From: Aliirhizobium smilacinae
Lineage (GTDB): Bacteria; Pseudomonadota; Alphaproteobacteria; Rhizobiales; Rhizobiaceae
Direction of reading: 5' to 3'
NCBI RefSeq assembly: GCF_006335145.1
Contig: NZ_VDMN01000006.1
Span: 186,001-250,000, forward strand
DNA: 64,000 nucleotides
The notes under the pieces are model-generated. The model made no database searches, was not told the DNA's origin, and saw only the letters and a list, made by a program, of their open reading frames with translations. Within the stretch, counting starts at the first letter, position 1. The number at the start of each line of letters is the position of its first letter. The translations under genes and the position numbers were made by a program. This document shows, piece by piece, positions 17,181-26,772 of the stretch.

Positions 17181-18374
17181 TTGAGCATACACGTTCTCTA
17201 CCTCGCCCATGATCTCGCCGATGCGGCGATCCGGCGGCGCGTACTGACCCTGAAGGCCGGGGGAGCAGACGTGACGGTTGCGGGGTTTACCAGAGGGCGG
17301 AACCTGCTGGAGGGCGAGCCTGATGTTCGCACGATCGTGCTGGGTGAGACCTCGGACGGGAAATTCGCCCAGCGGATCGGCGCCATCGTCAAGGCGAGCT
17401 TCGGGCTGAAAAGCAGGCTTGCAGGTGTTGCGCGGCCGGATGTCATCATTGCCCGCAATCTGGAGACGCTGGCGCTGTCGGGGCGGGCCGCAGGGGTTTT
17501 CGACCAGAATATTCCGGTCGTCTACGAATGCCTCGATATTCACCGCCTGCTGCTCGACAATGGCTGGAAAGGCCGTCTGACACGCGCATTCCAGCGCCAT
17601 TTCGGCAGCCGGGCAAAACTGCTGATCACCAGTTCGCCGGCTTTCGTCGAGAATTTCTTCAAGCCGAAATCCGGGCTTTCGCTGCCGGTGCTGCTCCTTG
17701 AGAACAAGGTCCTCTCGCTCGACCCGGATGCCTTGCCTGTCCAGCCTGCACCACGGCCGCCGGAACCTGGTCAGCCCTGGCGGATCGGTTGGTTCGGGGC
17801 GATCCGTTGCGCCAAGTCGCTGGCGATCCTGACGGATTTCGCCCGCCGCATGGACGGCAAGGTGGAAATCGTGCTGCGCGGCCGTCCGGCCTATAGCGAG
17901 TTTAACGATTTCGACCGGATCGTCACCGATGCTCCGCATGTCACCTTTCACGGTGCCTATCAGAACCCTGAGGATCTCGCCCGCATCTATGACGAGGTGC
18001 AGTTCAACTGGGCTATCGATTTCTTCGAGGAAGGCCAGAATTCCGAATGGCTGCTCCCGAACCGCCTTTACGAAGGCGGGCTTTATGGCGCCGTGCCGAT
18101 CGCGCTCAAATCGACCGAGACCGGGCATTTCCTCGCCCGCCGCGATATCGGCGTGACGATCGACAAGGCAACGCCGGAGGCGCTGGAAGCCCTTTTCGAC
18201 GGGATGACAGCGGAAGTCTACGGCGAACATTTCGCCCGGATCGCTGCCGTCGAACGCGGTCAATGGATTACCGGGCCGGCAGATTGCCGGTCGCTGGTTG
18301 CAAAACTTGCATCGTTAAAACCAGATTTACGCTCACCTGCTGAAATGCAGGCTGCGTCAACCATGCAGTCGTGA
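17181..18374 (+). CDS. exoL: Succinoglycan glycosyltransferase ExoL (GT-B fold)
   Basis: A 397-residue glycosyltransferase, in S. meliloti the enzyme adding the third sugar. It reads IHVLYLAHDLADAAIRRRV, VIIARNLETL, VVYECLDIHRLLLDN and GWFGAIRCAKSL, a GT-B style layout unlike the GT2 enzymes around it. The start is a rare TTG at 17181, preceded by AGGAG ten bases upstream; no in-frame ATG lies nearby. The end overlaps the first codons of the exoA region. Role is inferred from the block exoK-L-A-M. Confidence 0.85.
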   Translation: MSIHVLYLAHDLADAAIRRRVLTLKAGGADVTVAGFTRGRNLLEGEPDVRTIVLGETSDGKFAQRIGAIVKASFGLKSRLAGVARPDVIIARNLETLALSGRAAGVFDQNIPVVYECLDIHRLLLDNGWKGRLTRAFQRHFGSRAKLLITSSPAFVENFFKPKSGLSLPVLLLENKVLSLDPDALPVQPAPRPPEPGQPWRIGWFGAIRCAKSLAILTDFARRMDGKVEIVLRGRPAYSEFNDFDRIVTDAPHVTFHGAYQNPEDLARIYDEVQFNWAIDFFEEGQNSEWLLPNRLYEGGLYGAVPIALKSTETGHFLARRDIGVTIDKATPEALEALFDGMTAEVYGEHFARIAAVERGQWITGPADCRSLVAKLASLKPDLRSPAEMQAASTMQS

Positions 18375-18382
18375 GGTGGAAT

Positions 18383-19417
18383 ATGGTCATGAGTAGCATT
18401 CCCGGTTCCGACGTGTCGAACCAGAACCCCGATCTTCAGCGCAATCCGCGTGTTCTTCTCGTCATCCCCTGCCTCAATGAGGCAAAGACGATCGAACCGC
18501 TTTTGCGCAAGTTTTCGCTTCAGCGGGGCGATACCGACATGCTGATCGTCGTTGCCGATGGCGGCAGCCGCGACGGCACGCCGGATATCGTGCGCCGTAT
18601 GATCGGAGAAATCTCCGATCTCGTGCTTCTCGACAATCCCAAGCGGATCCAGAGCGCTGCGATGAACCTTGCGATCCAGCAGTTCGGCGAAGGTCGCGAT
18701 TATCTGATCCGCATCGATGCCCATGGCGACTACCCGGACAATTATTGCCAGGCACTGATCGAGGAGGCTGTCGAGCATCAGGCGGATTCCGTCGTGGTCG
18801 GCATGGAAACGGTTGGCTTCGGCGCCTTCCAGCAGGCAGCGGCGATCGCCCAGAACTCCAAGCTCGGCAATGGCGGCTCCAAGCATCGGGCCGGCGGTGG
18901 CGGCGAATGGGTCGATCACGGTCACCACGCGCTGATGCGGATCGCAGCCTATCGTAAGGTGGGTGGTTACGACGAGAGCTTCAGCCATAACGAGGATGCC
19001 GAGCTGGATTTCCGGCTCAGAAATGCCGGTTTCCGCATCTGGATGACGGGCGAGACCTTCATGACGTATTACCCGCGCTCCAGCGCCTCGGCATTGTTCC
19101 GCCAATATCTCGGTTATGGCCGGGGCAGGGCGAAGAACCTTCTCAAGCATCGCTCCATTCCAAAAATCCGCCAGGCCATTCCACTTGCGGTCGCGCCGGT
19201 TGTGGCTGGTGGGGTGCTGGCTTTGCTGCACTGGTGGGCCGCGGTGCCGGTTGCCGTCTGGATGGCTGCCTGCCTCGCCTACGGTGCCTATATGGCGATT
19301 GGTCAAAGGAACTCGATCGCGCTTTTTGCCACCATTCCGGCAATGATCATGCATCTGGCATGGTCGGCCGGGTTCTGGATGGAATTGCTTCGTATTCGAC
19401 GAAAGAAGGTCGCATGA
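18383..19417 (+). CDS. exoA: Succinoglycan glucosyltransferase ExoA (GT2, membrane)
   Basis: A family 2 glycosyltransferase that adds the second sugar (glucose) in S. meliloti. VLLVIPCLNEAKTIEPLL, VADGGSRDGTPDIV, the DxD-type RIDAHGDYPD and the late HNEDAELDFRLR motif are visible. Two C-terminal transmembrane segments (VAPVVAGGVLALLHWWAAVPVAVW and ALFATIPAMIMHLAWSAGFW) anchor it. ATG 18383 is favoured because GAGG lies six bases upstream; a GTG at 18371 is also in frame. Its stop overlaps exoM (ATGA). Confidence 0.9.
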   Translation: MVMSSIPGSDVSNQNPDLQRNPRVLLVIPCLNEAKTIEPLLRKFSLQRGDTDMLIVVADGGSRDGTPDIVRRMIGEISDLVLLDNPKRIQSAAMNLAIQQFGEGRDYLIRIDAHGDYPDNYCQALIEEAVEHQADSVVVGMETVGFGAFQQAAAIAQNSKLGNGGSKHRAGGGGEWVDHGHHALMRIAAYRKVGGYDESFSHNEDAELDFRLRNAGFRIWMTGETFMTYYPRSSASALFRQYLGYGRGRAKNLLKHRSIPKIRQAIPLAVAPVVAGGVLALLHWWAAVPVAVWMAACLAYGAYMAIGQRNSIALFATIPAMIMHLAWSAGFWMELLRIRRKKVA

Positions 19418-20355
19418 CGACGGATCTCACCGTGGCAAGCATCGACATCGACATCGACATCGGCATCTGCACCTATCGGCGCCCGGCGCTGAGGGAGACG
19501 CTTGAATCGCTGTTCAATCTGACCGTGCCCGAAGGTGCTTCGGTGCGTCTGATCGTGGCCGACAATGATGCCGTTCCGAGTGCTGCCGATCTGGTGGACA
19601 GTTTGCGTGAGCGCTCTCCGTTCCCGATTCTCTATGTGCATTGCCCGAAGTCGAATATCTCGATTGCCCGCAATGCCTGCCTGACCTCGGCCGATGCGGA
19701 TTTTCTCGCGTTCATCGACGACGACGAGACGGCGACGCCGGAATGGCTGGCAGCCCTTTACGACAAGGCGCGCCAGACGGGTAGTGAGGCCGTGCTCGGT
19801 CCGGTGCGCGCGCTGTACGGTGACGACAGCGCCGCATGGATGCGCAGCGGCGATTTCCACTCGACCATGCCTGTCTGGGTCGATGGCCGGATCATCACCG
19901 GTTATACCTGTAATACGCTGCTCGACATGCGCTCTCCGCTTGTCATCGGCCGACGGTTCGCGCTTGCGCTTGGCCAAAGCGGCGGTGAGGATACGCACTT
20001 CTTCTCGCAGCTGACGGAAAGCGGCGGTCGGATCGAATTTGCCGAGGATGCGCTGGTGCTGGAGCCGGTTCCGCAAAGCCGGGCGAGTTTTCTGTGGCTT
20101 GCCAAGCGGCGCTTCCGTTCGGGCCAGACCCATGGTCGCATCGTCGCTGCCAAGAATGGCGGCATCAAACGTCTTCCCAAGGCTCTCATCGCCGCCACAA
20201 AGGCCGGTTATTGTGGCGCTATCGCCGCAGCCTTCACGCTCATGCCTGTGAAGCGCAATCGATATGCCCTGCGTGGCGCGCTGCATGCCGGCGCCGTCAT
20301 GGGCATGCTCGGCGTTCGTGAAATCCGCCAGTATGGCGCAGCGGAGGCTGCATGA
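19414..20355 (+). CDS. exoM: Succinoglycan glycosyltransferase ExoM (GT2)
   Basis: A 313-residue glucosyltransferase, fourth sugar in S. meliloti. The characteristic opening IDIGICTYRRPALRETL, SNISIARNACL, FIDDDETATPEWL and the block WMRSGDFHSTMPVW...TGYTCNTLL are distinctive for ExoM. It starts inside the exoA stop and ends inside the exoO start, so translation of the three is coupled. The N-terminus holds three direct ATCGAC hexamers (19441-19458) that give Ile-Asp repeats, a possible slippage site. Confidence 0.93.
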   Translation: MTTDLTVASIDIDIDIGICTYRRPALRETLESLFNLTVPEGASVRLIVADNDAVPSAADLVDSLRERSPFPILYVHCPKSNISIARNACLTSADADFLAFIDDDETATPEWLAALYDKARQTGSEAVLGPVRALYGDDSAAWMRSGDFHSTMPVWVDGRIITGYTCNTLLDMRSPLVIGRRFALALGQSGGEDTHFFSQLTESGGRIEFAEDALVLEPVPQSRASFLWLAKRRFRSGQTHGRIVAAKNGGIKRLPKALIAATKAGYCGAIAAAFTLMPVKRNRYALRGALHAGAVMGMLGVREIRQYGAAEAA

Positions 20356-21308
20356 GTATCGACAACGCGATACCCGATATCAGTTTCATCATCGCCGCCT
20401 ATAACGCGGAGGAGACGCTGGCGCGCGCCATTGACAGCGCGCTTGGGCAAGTCGGCGTGACCGTCGAGGTCATCGTCGTCGATGACTGTTCGACCGACGA
20501 GACGGTAGAGATTGCCGAAAGCTATACCGATCCCCGCGTCCGGCTGATCCGTCAGCCGCAGAATGGCGGGCCGGGCAGGGCGCGCAATACCGGGATCGCG
20601 GCGGCAGCCGGCCGTTTCGTCGCGACGCTGGATTCCGACGATGCGGTCTATCCGGAACGCTCGTTATCGATGCTGCAGAGAGCCAAGACGCTCGATGCAC
20701 CGATCGTGGTCGACAATGTCGATGTCGTGCCGCTGGAAGGCGGATCTGCGAAGACGATGTTCGACAAACGCTTTCTCCAGCAGAAACGGGAGATCACGCT
20801 TGCAGAATTCATCGATTCCAACCTGATCTTCAAGACAACCTTCAACTACGGTTACATGAAGCCGATCTTCGATCGCGAATTTCTGGCCCGCAACGATCTC
20901 TGGTTCGATGAGGCGCTTCGGATCGGCGAGGATTACATCCTGTTCGCCTCGGTTCTGGCCAGCGGCGCGCGCTGCGCGATCGATCCGAACCCGGGTTATG
21001 TCTATTATCTGCGGCAGGGATCGATTTCCCGCGTGCTGAAACATCAGCATCTCGATGACATGCTGGAAGGCGACAGCCGGTTCATGGCGCGCTTTCCGCT
21101 GGGCCAGGCTGAAATGGCGGCGCAGCGTCGTCGTACGCACAGCATCGTCGAAGCCCGCTCGTTTCTCACACTCGTCGACGAAGTGAAGCGCAAGTCGCTC
21201 GGCGGGTTCCTCAAAACTGCGATGCAGGCACCGGGAGCGCTCAAGCACTTCCGGATGCCCATCGCCGTTCGCATGCGCCGGTTCGTGAAAGCGGCCGGTG
21301 TCAACTGA
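20352..21308 (+). CDS. exoO: Succinoglycan glycosyltransferase ExoO (GT2)
   Basis: A 318-residue family 2 enzyme, fifth sugar in S. meliloti. ISFIIAAYNAEETLARAIDSAL, VVDDCSTDETVEI, QNGGPGRARNTGI and the DxD-type TLDSDDAVYPER form the donor domain, and RIGEDYILFASVL is the acceptor motif. It overlaps exoM by four bases and ends 45 bases before exoN. It resembles the ExoU protein in this window (8351-9373), suggesting an old duplication. Confidence 0.9.
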   Translation: MSIDNAIPDISFIIAAYNAEETLARAIDSALGQVGVTVEVIVVDDCSTDETVEIAESYTDPRVRLIRQPQNGGPGRARNTGIAAAAGRFVATLDSDDAVYPERSLSMLQRAKTLDAPIVVDNVDVVPLEGGSAKTMFDKRFLQQKREITLAEFIDSNLIFKTTFNYGYMKPIFDREFLARNDLWFDEALRIGEDYILFASVLASGARCAIDPNPGYVYYLRQGSISRVLKHQHLDDMLEGDSRFMARFPLGQAEMAAQRRRTHSIVEARSFLTLVDEVKRKSLGGFLKTAMQAPGALKHFRMPIAVRMRRFVKAAGVN

Positions 21309-21353
21309 CATCCTGTCAATCGGGCGTGTATGCCCCCTGGAAAGGACTAGGGA

Positions 21354-22259
21354 ATGGATTTGAAAAGACCAGTTCGGAAGGCGGTTATCCCCGTCGCAGG
21401 CAACGGAACCCGGTTTCTGCCGGCAACGAAAGCCATGCCGAAGGAAATGCTGACGATCGTCGATCGTCCTGTCGTGCAATATGCCGTCGACGAAGCCATG
21501 CAGGCCGGTATCGAAAACATCATTTTCGTCACCAGCCGTAACAAGACCGCCATCGAAGACTATTTCGACAGCAATCCCGAATTGATCGCCAGCCTGACCC
21601 GTTCCGGCAAGACTGTGCAGGTGGCGCAGCTGGAAAAGATGCTGCCGCTTGCCGGTACCGTCAGCTACACGCGCCAGCAGGTTCCGCTCGGCCTCGGCCA
21701 TGCCGTATGGTGCGCCCGTGAACTGGTGGGCGACGAACCGTTCGCGCTGCTTTTGCCCGACATGGTCTCCTATGGTTCTCGCGGCTGCATGTCCGGCCTG
21801 ATGGATCTCTACGAGGAAGTCGGCGGCAATGTGTTTGCGGTCGAGCAGTGCGCGCCGGAAGAAACGTCGAGCTATGGCGTCGTGGCTATCGGCCAGGACG
21901 TTCGTCACGGTTTCCAGGTCACCGGCATGGTGGAAAAACCGAAGCCGGCCGACGCACCGTCGAACTATTACCTCAATGGTCGTTATATTCTGCAGCCGCA
22001 GATCTTCGAGCTTCTTGAAAGCCAGGAACGTGGTGCCGGCAACGAGATCCAGCTGACCGACAGCATGCAGAAACTGTTGAAGGTTCAGCCGTTCCATGCG
22101 CATCCTTACCAGGGACGTACGTTCGACTGCGGATCCAAGCGCGGCTTCATCGAGGCGAATGTCGCCTTCGCGATGATGCGTGCCGACATGAGCGGCGATC
22201 TGGCGGTGACGATCCAGGAACTGCTCGACGCGCATGCCACCAAGGTCCGCGCGGCTTAA
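21354..22259 (+). CDS. exoN: UTP-glucose-1-phosphate uridylyltransferase ExoN
   Basis: A 301-residue cytoplasmic enzyme making UDP-glucose, the donor for the exo glucosyltransferases. AVIPVAGNGTRFLPATKAMPKEML is the nucleotide-binding signature, IVDRPVVQYAVDEA follows, with VEKPKP and FDCGSKRGFIEANVA downstream. All are GalU-family marks. Strong ribosome site GGAAAGGACTAGGGA precedes ATG 21354. In this locus position it is ExoN; another galU may exist elsewhere in the genome. Confidence 0.93.
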   Translation: MDLKRPVRKAVIPVAGNGTRFLPATKAMPKEMLTIVDRPVVQYAVDEAMQAGIENIIFVTSRNKTAIEDYFDSNPELIASLTRSGKTVQVAQLEKMLPLAGTVSYTRQQVPLGLGHAVWCARELVGDEPFALLLPDMVSYGSRGCMSGLMDLYEEVGGNVFAVEQCAPEETSSYGVVAIGQDVRHGFQVTGMVEKPKPADAPSNYYLNGRYILQPQIFELLESQERGAGNEIQLTDSMQKLLKVQPFHAHPYQGRTFDCGSKRGFIEANVAFAMMRADMSGDLAVTIQELLDAHATKVRAA

Positions 22260-22329
22260 CGCATTATCATTACAGGGAAGGCGAGACATTCGCCTTTCCT
22301 GCACTACTTTCCCAAGAGCGGATGAAACA

Positions 22330-24675
22330 ATGGATCAGGCAAACTTTCGACCGATGACGATCTTTCCCCCAGAACAGAAAGACCACGACACGTTCATCGA
22401 TCTCGATAAGCTGTGGTCTGCAGCCATGCGCCGGCTGGGAGTGATTGGCGCCTGTGTCGGAGCCATGGTCGTGCTGGCCGGCCTCTATCTGGTTTTCGCG
22501 CAGCCGATGTATACGGCGATGACGCAGATCCTGATGGACGACAACCTTTCTCGTTATGCGGAAGAGAGCGCATCGGACAGCCAGTCTTCGCAGATGCTCG
22601 ACAACCGCATGTCGAGTGCCGTCGAAATTCTGAAATCCAAGGAACTGGCGCTGAGCGTCGTCGACAAGGCGAAGCTTGCGGATGTCGACCTGATCGTCGA
22701 TCCGCCGAAATCGCCGGTCGATCTGGTCAAGGGCATGATCCGCAGCGTCACGTCGATCTTTGCAACGGATAAACCGCCGGCTACGGAAGCGCAGATCGCG
22801 GCCGGTCGCCGTGAAAAGGCTGCAGCGATCATCCAGCAATGGTTGACTGTGGAGCGCACCGGCCGCAGCTCGGTCGTCGCCCTGTCTGTCCGTTCGCCGG
22901 ATCCGCAGCTTTCCACCATGATCACCAAGACCTATGCCGAATCCTATCTGACGGAACAGCTGAACGCCAATTTCGACGCGACCGAACGGGCCAGCATCTG
23001 GCTGCAGGAGCGGCTGAACGATCTCAATACGCGCTCGCAGCAGGCATCGCTCGCCGTGCAGCAATACAAGCGCGACAAGGGCCTTATCTCTCCGCGCGGC
23101 GAACTTCTGTCGGCGCAGCAGCTTTCCGACCTCAACAGCCAGCTGATCGTGGCCCAGGCGGATGCGGCGACCGCCGCCGCCCGCTACAACCAGTACAAGG
23201 CGATCATCGACAAGGGGCCGGAAGGGGCAGTGGCGAATGCCGTCGTCTCCAACCGCGATACCGACAACACCGTGATGCAGGATCTGCGCAAGCGCTATAT
23301 CGGCATCAACGACCGCGAACAGTCGATCATCCAGCAGTTCGGTGCAGATCATCCGCAGGCGATCGCGATGAAGGCTGAAAAGCAGGACATCACCAACCAG
23401 ATGTTCCGCGAATTGCAGCAGCTGACCGGTAGCTTCAAGAACGAGTTGGACGTATCGCAATCGCGCGTGGAGTCGATGCGGGAAAACATCCAGCGTGTTG
23501 CCGGCAGCAATGCCGATGCGAACGTAAACATGGTGCAGTTGCAGGAACTGGAACAGAAAGCCTCCGCTCTCAGGACGCTGTATGAATCCTATCTGCAGCG
23601 TTTCGAACAGGCGTCGCAGCTGCAGTCCCTGCCGATCGCCAAGGCTCGTGTGATTTCCGATGCCGGTGTTCCGACCTCGCCGTCCAGCCCGCGCAAGACG
23701 TTGACCATGGCGCTGTCGGTCGTTCTCGGTCTGCTGATCGGCTGTGCCGCGGCTGCCGTACTTGAACTGCGCGAACGGTTCTTCCGCACCGGCGATGACG
23801 TGCAGCAGAAACTCGGCATGCGTTTCCTTGGTTATCTGCCGCGGATTGCCGGTGCAGCGCGTGAAGATGCGCCGAAGCCGAATGCTGCGCCGGAACAAGG
23901 CGATGCCGCCAATCAGCCGGTGGGCGATCCGATCTCGTTCCGCCGCATGATGCGTGTTGCGGTCGAAGCGCCGCGTTCGCAGTTTGCTGAAACACTGCGC
24001 AACACCAAGCTCGCCTGTGATATCGTGCTGCAGGGCAAGAAATGCGCCGTCATCGGTGTCGTTTCCTGCCTTCCCGGCGAGGGCAAATCGACTGTGGCGG
24101 CCAATCTTGCCGGTCTGATTTCCTCCAGCGGTTCGCGTACGCTCGTCATCGACGCCGACCTTCGCAATCCGGGCCTTTCCAAGATGCTGGCAAGCGAACC
24201 GGAAGTCGGTCTCGTCGATGTTATCCTCAACAAGACGTCGTGGACGAGTGTCGCCCGTGTGGACCGCCGTTCGCGCCTCACCATCCTGCCGATGACGACG
24301 CGCGGCCGTCAGGTCACCCATACGAGCGAGTTGCTTGCTTCCACCGGCATGAGCCAGTTCCTGGAAAGCATCAAGGAAACCTTCGACGTGATCGTCGTCG
24401 ACCTTGCGCCGCTCATCCCGGTCATCGACGCCAAGGCGTTCGAACCCTATGCGGATGCCTTCGTCTTCGTAACCGAATGGGGTGCGACACCGGCCAAGGC
24501 GGTACAGAGCGTGCTTCAGTCCGAGCCGCAGATCGCCGCCAAGACGATCGGCGTCATCCTCAACAAGACGGATCTTTCCGAACTGCACAAATATGCAGAT
24601 CCGGGTGCGCCGGAGCGTCTGCGCGGCAATTATCTGTCCTACTACCGGGATTACAAGGAAGTCGCGGCCGAGTAA
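22330..24675 (+). CDS. exoP: Polysaccharide co-polymerase and tyrosine autokinase ExoP (Wzc-like)
   Basis: A 781-residue inner-membrane protein controlling chain length. N-terminal Wzz domain begins after TM1 (IGACVGAMVVLAGLYLVFAQP); a long periplasmic coiled-coil region follows; TM2 is TMALSVVLGLLIGCAAAAVL. The cytoplasmic BY-kinase domain has Walker A LPGEGKST, Walker A' VIDADLRNP and the Walker B region FDVIVVDLAPL. The C-terminus carries a tyrosine cluster (NYLSYYRDYKEV), the usual autophosphorylation tail. ATG 22330 begins a normal N-terminus. It is the last gene of the plus-strand exo unit. Confidence 0.95.
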   Translation: MDQANFRPMTIFPPEQKDHDTFIDLDKLWSAAMRRLGVIGACVGAMVVLAGLYLVFAQPMYTAMTQILMDDNLSRYAEESASDSQSSQMLDNRMSSAVEILKSKELALSVVDKAKLADVDLIVDPPKSPVDLVKGMIRSVTSIFATDKPPATEAQIAAGRREKAAAIIQQWLTVERTGRSSVVALSVRSPDPQLSTMITKTYAESYLTEQLNANFDATERASIWLQERLNDLNTRSQQASLAVQQYKRDKGLISPRGELLSAQQLSDLNSQLIVAQADAATAAARYNQYKAIIDKGPEGAVANAVVSNRDTDNTVMQDLRKRYIGINDREQSIIQQFGADHPQAIAMKAEKQDITNQMFRELQQLTGSFKNELDVSQSRVESMRENIQRVAGSNADANVNMVQLQELEQKASALRTLYESYLQRFEQASQLQSLPIAKARVISDAGVPTSPSSPRKTLTMALSVVLGLLIGCAAAAVLELRERFFRTGDDVQQKLGMRFLGYLPRIAGAAREDAPKPNAAPEQGDAANQPVGDPISFRRMMRVAVEAPRSQFAETLRNTKLACDIVLQGKKCAVIGVVSCLPGEGKSTVAANLAGLISSSGSRTLVIDADLRNPGLSKMLASEPEVGLVDVILNKTSWTSVARVDRRSRLTILPMTTRGRQVTHTSELLASTGMSQFLESIKETFDVIVVDLAPLIPVIDAKAFEPYADAFVFVTEWGATPAKAVQSVLQSEPQIAAKTIGVILNKTDLSELHKYADPGAPERLRGNYLSYYRDYKEVAAE

Positions 24676-24700
24676 TGGCCTGACTATCTCCGATCAGCAA

Positions 24701-24726
24701 ACGGCCCGGTTTTTCCGGGCCGTTTT
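24701..24726 (+). terminator. Rho-independent terminator of the exo operon
   Basis: Stem ACGGCCCGG / CCGGGCCGT with a short T-rich loop, then TTTT. It lies directly after exoP and before the convergent TetR gene, and may serve both strands. Confidence 0.85.
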
Positions 24727-24736
24727 CGCATGAGCC

Positions 24737-25336
24737 TCAGGGCTTGACGCGCAGTCCATCCATCAGGAGACCGATCAGGCGATTGGCGCTGTCGCGCCAT
24801 TCAGGTGTGTCGGGGATCGAATAGATGCTGGACATGGCATGCATCAGGTCGGACTGGCCGATATCCTTGCGGATGAGGTTCTGGTCCTGCGCCTCCGTCA
24901 GGAGCTTGTCGAAGGATGAGCGGATACGTCCGAACCCTTCGGCAAACATGGCCGAGTTGGAGCTGGCGATGATCTTCAGGCTGCTCGCCATGCCGCGCTT
25001 GGTCGCCATGTAGCTGACGAAACGGCGCATCCACTGTTCGAGCGCGACATCGGCCGCTTCGGTGCGGGAGAGTTCATCGGCGGCATCTGCCAGATTCTGC
25101 AGTTCACGCCGATAGACCACTTCGACCAGATGCTCGCGTGTCGGGAAATGGCGGTAAAGCGTGCCGATGCCGACACCGGCCTTGCGCGCTATGTCTTCCA
25201 GCGACGTCTCGACACCATTGTCGGCAAATGCCTGGGCGGCGATCTCTATCAGCTTGTCGCGATTGCGGCGGGCATCCGCCCTCAGTTTCGGCGTCTTCTG
25301 ATCTGCAGTTTCCGGCGTGGCCGAGGCCAAAGTCAT
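24737..25336 (-). CDS. TetR-family transcriptional regulator
   Basis: A 199-residue regulator with an N-terminal helix-turn-helix (RDKLIEIAAQAFADNGVETSLEDIARKAGVGIGTLYRHFPTREHLVE) and a C-terminal ligand domain of the TetR_C_33/SbtR-like kind (ALEQWMRRFVSYMATKRG). Start taken at the ATG giving MTLASATPETAD; a TTG twelve codons upstream is also in frame. Convergent with exoP. No divergent target gene is adjacent, and the ligand is unknown. Residues after the HTH match regulators often found beside NAD(P)H oxidoreductases, but no such gene is here. Confidence 0.8.
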   Translation of the reverse strand: MTLASATPETADQKTPKLRADARRNRDKLIEIAAQAFADNGVETSLEDIARKAGVGIGTLYRHFPTREHLVEVVYRRELQNLADAADELSRTEAADVALEQWMRRFVSYMATKRGMASSLKIIASSNSAMFAEGFGRIRSSFDKLLTEAQDQNLIRKDIGQSDLMHAMSSIYSIPDTPEWRDSANRLIGLLMDGLRVKP

Positions 25337-25589
25337 GCTCCCACGGAATCGGCACCTGATGTTACGCATCAAGTCGCTGGTTTGAATGGAGGAGCCTCCG
25401 AATTGGAAGTCCTTCTTGTTTTAAACCGGAAGCAGGGCGGATGTCATGCCCGAAATGTGGCGTTCCTCGCGACCGGCAAGCAGATGCGCAATCGAATGAT
25501 GACCAGAGAGGTTGACGCGCTCGACGAAAGCATCATTGCGCTCTTCTACGGGGAGAAGGCAACGGTGCTCTCCGGCGTGGCGTGGGTCT

Positions 25590-25889
25590 TTATCCGCCGT
25601 CTAAGCGGCGCCCTACTATAATATTTCCTGACGTGAGCTTGGGATCTCCGTAGACCCGGTAGGTATATCCGGTGTTCGGTTTTGCATGCGGCTTCTCAGA
25701 AGCGAATGTCGTTCGCGCAAACTGCATGTATCGTGCATCGGCTTTGGGATTGCCCGTCGAATCTCGCATGGACACGGACGCCATTTTGCCGTTTGCGTCG
25801 GTTTTGACCAGCACTGTTCCTATACGTTTGCTCATAGGACTACAGCCCGTAACAAGCAGGCCCAGAAGGAAAACCATAATAAGGCGCAT
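25590..25889 (-). CDS. Small lipoprotein with a TonB-C-like domain
   Basis: A 99-residue predicted lipoprotein. The signal sequence MRLIMVFLLGLLVTGC has a good lipobox (LVTGC). The mature part has IGTVLVKTDANGKMASVSM, a pattern like the C-terminal strand-helix-strand of TonB-type domains (substituted signal, then a repeat of basic and aromatic residues FARTTFASEKPHAKP). It starts at ATG 25889; a longer in-frame extension adds a non-signal N-terminus. Function unknown. The 250-base gap to the TetR gene on its left contains nothing I can support. Confidence 0.6.
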   Translation of the reverse strand: MRLIMVFLLGLLVTGCSPMSKRIGTVLVKTDANGKMASVSMRDSTGNPKADARYMQFARTTFASEKPHAKPNTGYTYRVYGDPKLTSGNIIVGRRLDGG

Positions 25890-26008
25890 AAATAGCTTTC
25901 TGGAAAAAATCGGATTATTGCTGGACCTGATTGGTACGCATCTTCTGGAAAACGGCAATCCATAGAGATGTCGCGGCCTCACTTGGAATGCAGCAGGGTA
26001 TCAGGCCC

Positions 26009-26671
26009 TCAGTCCTCCGAATATCTTTCCTCCGCCCACGGGTCACCGCGCATGTGATAACCGTTCTTCTCCCAGAAGCCGGCATGGTCCAAGCCGTTGA
26101 AGTCGATGCGCTTCAGCCACTTGGCGCTTTTCCAGAAGTAGAGATGCGGCACGACGAGGCGTACCGGGCCGCCATGCTCTTCGCTCAGCGGCTTACCCTC
26201 CCAGTCGGTCACGATGATCGCGTCCGGGCTTGAGAAATCGGAAAGCAGCAGGTTGGTGGTGTAACCGTCATAGCTTGTCAGCATCACCGACACGGCCTCA
26301 TTCATCGGATCGACGAAATCGAGAAAATCGCGGGTCGAGACGCCCTTCCAGTTGTTGTCGTAGCGGGACCACGTGGTCACACAGTGGATATCGGACAACA
26401 TGTTCGTCTGCGGCAGGGCCTGAAATGCCGACCAGTCGAGCGTCACCGGATTGTTGACGAAGCCGCGCACGTCGAGTTTCCATTGAGATGTCGATACGCT
26501 TGGCTGCTGGCCGAGATCGAGTACCGGCCAGTTCTTCACCAGATGCTGGCCGGGTGGCAGCCTGTCCGTCTCGGGTCGGGCATGGCGGCCGGTGAGGAAT
26601 TTTCCCTCGTCTGCCCATTTGCGCTTGGTGATCGTCAGTTTCGAGTCCTGAGCCGGGGTGTCGTCGGCCAT
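26009..26671 (-). CDS. Molybdopterin-dependent oxidoreductase, sulfite-oxidase fold (cofactor-binding domain only)
   Basis: A 220-residue protein of the oxidoreductase molybdopterin-binding family. The conserved cysteine that ligands molybdenum is in DIHCVTTWSRYDN; GGPVRLVVPHLYFWKSAKW is the second family block. It lacks a signal peptide and the dimerisation domain of animal sulfite oxidases, so it is a short bacterial form related to YedY but apparently cytoplasmic. The substrate is unknown. The next gene, an aminotransferase, is divergent. Confidence 0.85.
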   Translation of the reverse strand: MADDTPAQDSKLTITKRKWADEGKFLTGRHARPETDRLPPGQHLVKNWPVLDLGQQPSVSTSQWKLDVRGFVNNPVTLDWSAFQALPQTNMLSDIHCVTTWSRYDNNWKGVSTRDFLDFVDPMNEAVSVMLTSYDGYTTNLLLSDFSSPDAIIVTDWEGKPLSEEHGGPVRLVVPHLYFWKSAKWLKRIDFNGLDHAGFWEKNGYHMRGDPWAEERYSED

Positions 26672-26772
26672 GAACGTCTCTCCTATAGCGGCGGTCTTGC
26701 GTCTCCCGATAATCTGATGAACATGGGCGGCAAATCAATCGCCCGTCTTTCACATTCCCACTCCGGAACCCC

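Noticed and set aside
22270..24588. Very long open frame on the strand opposite exoP
   Set aside because: GC-rich third positions create antisense open frames. The plus strand has a complete Wzc-like protein with all motifs; the antisense translation is Arg/His-rich with no domain.
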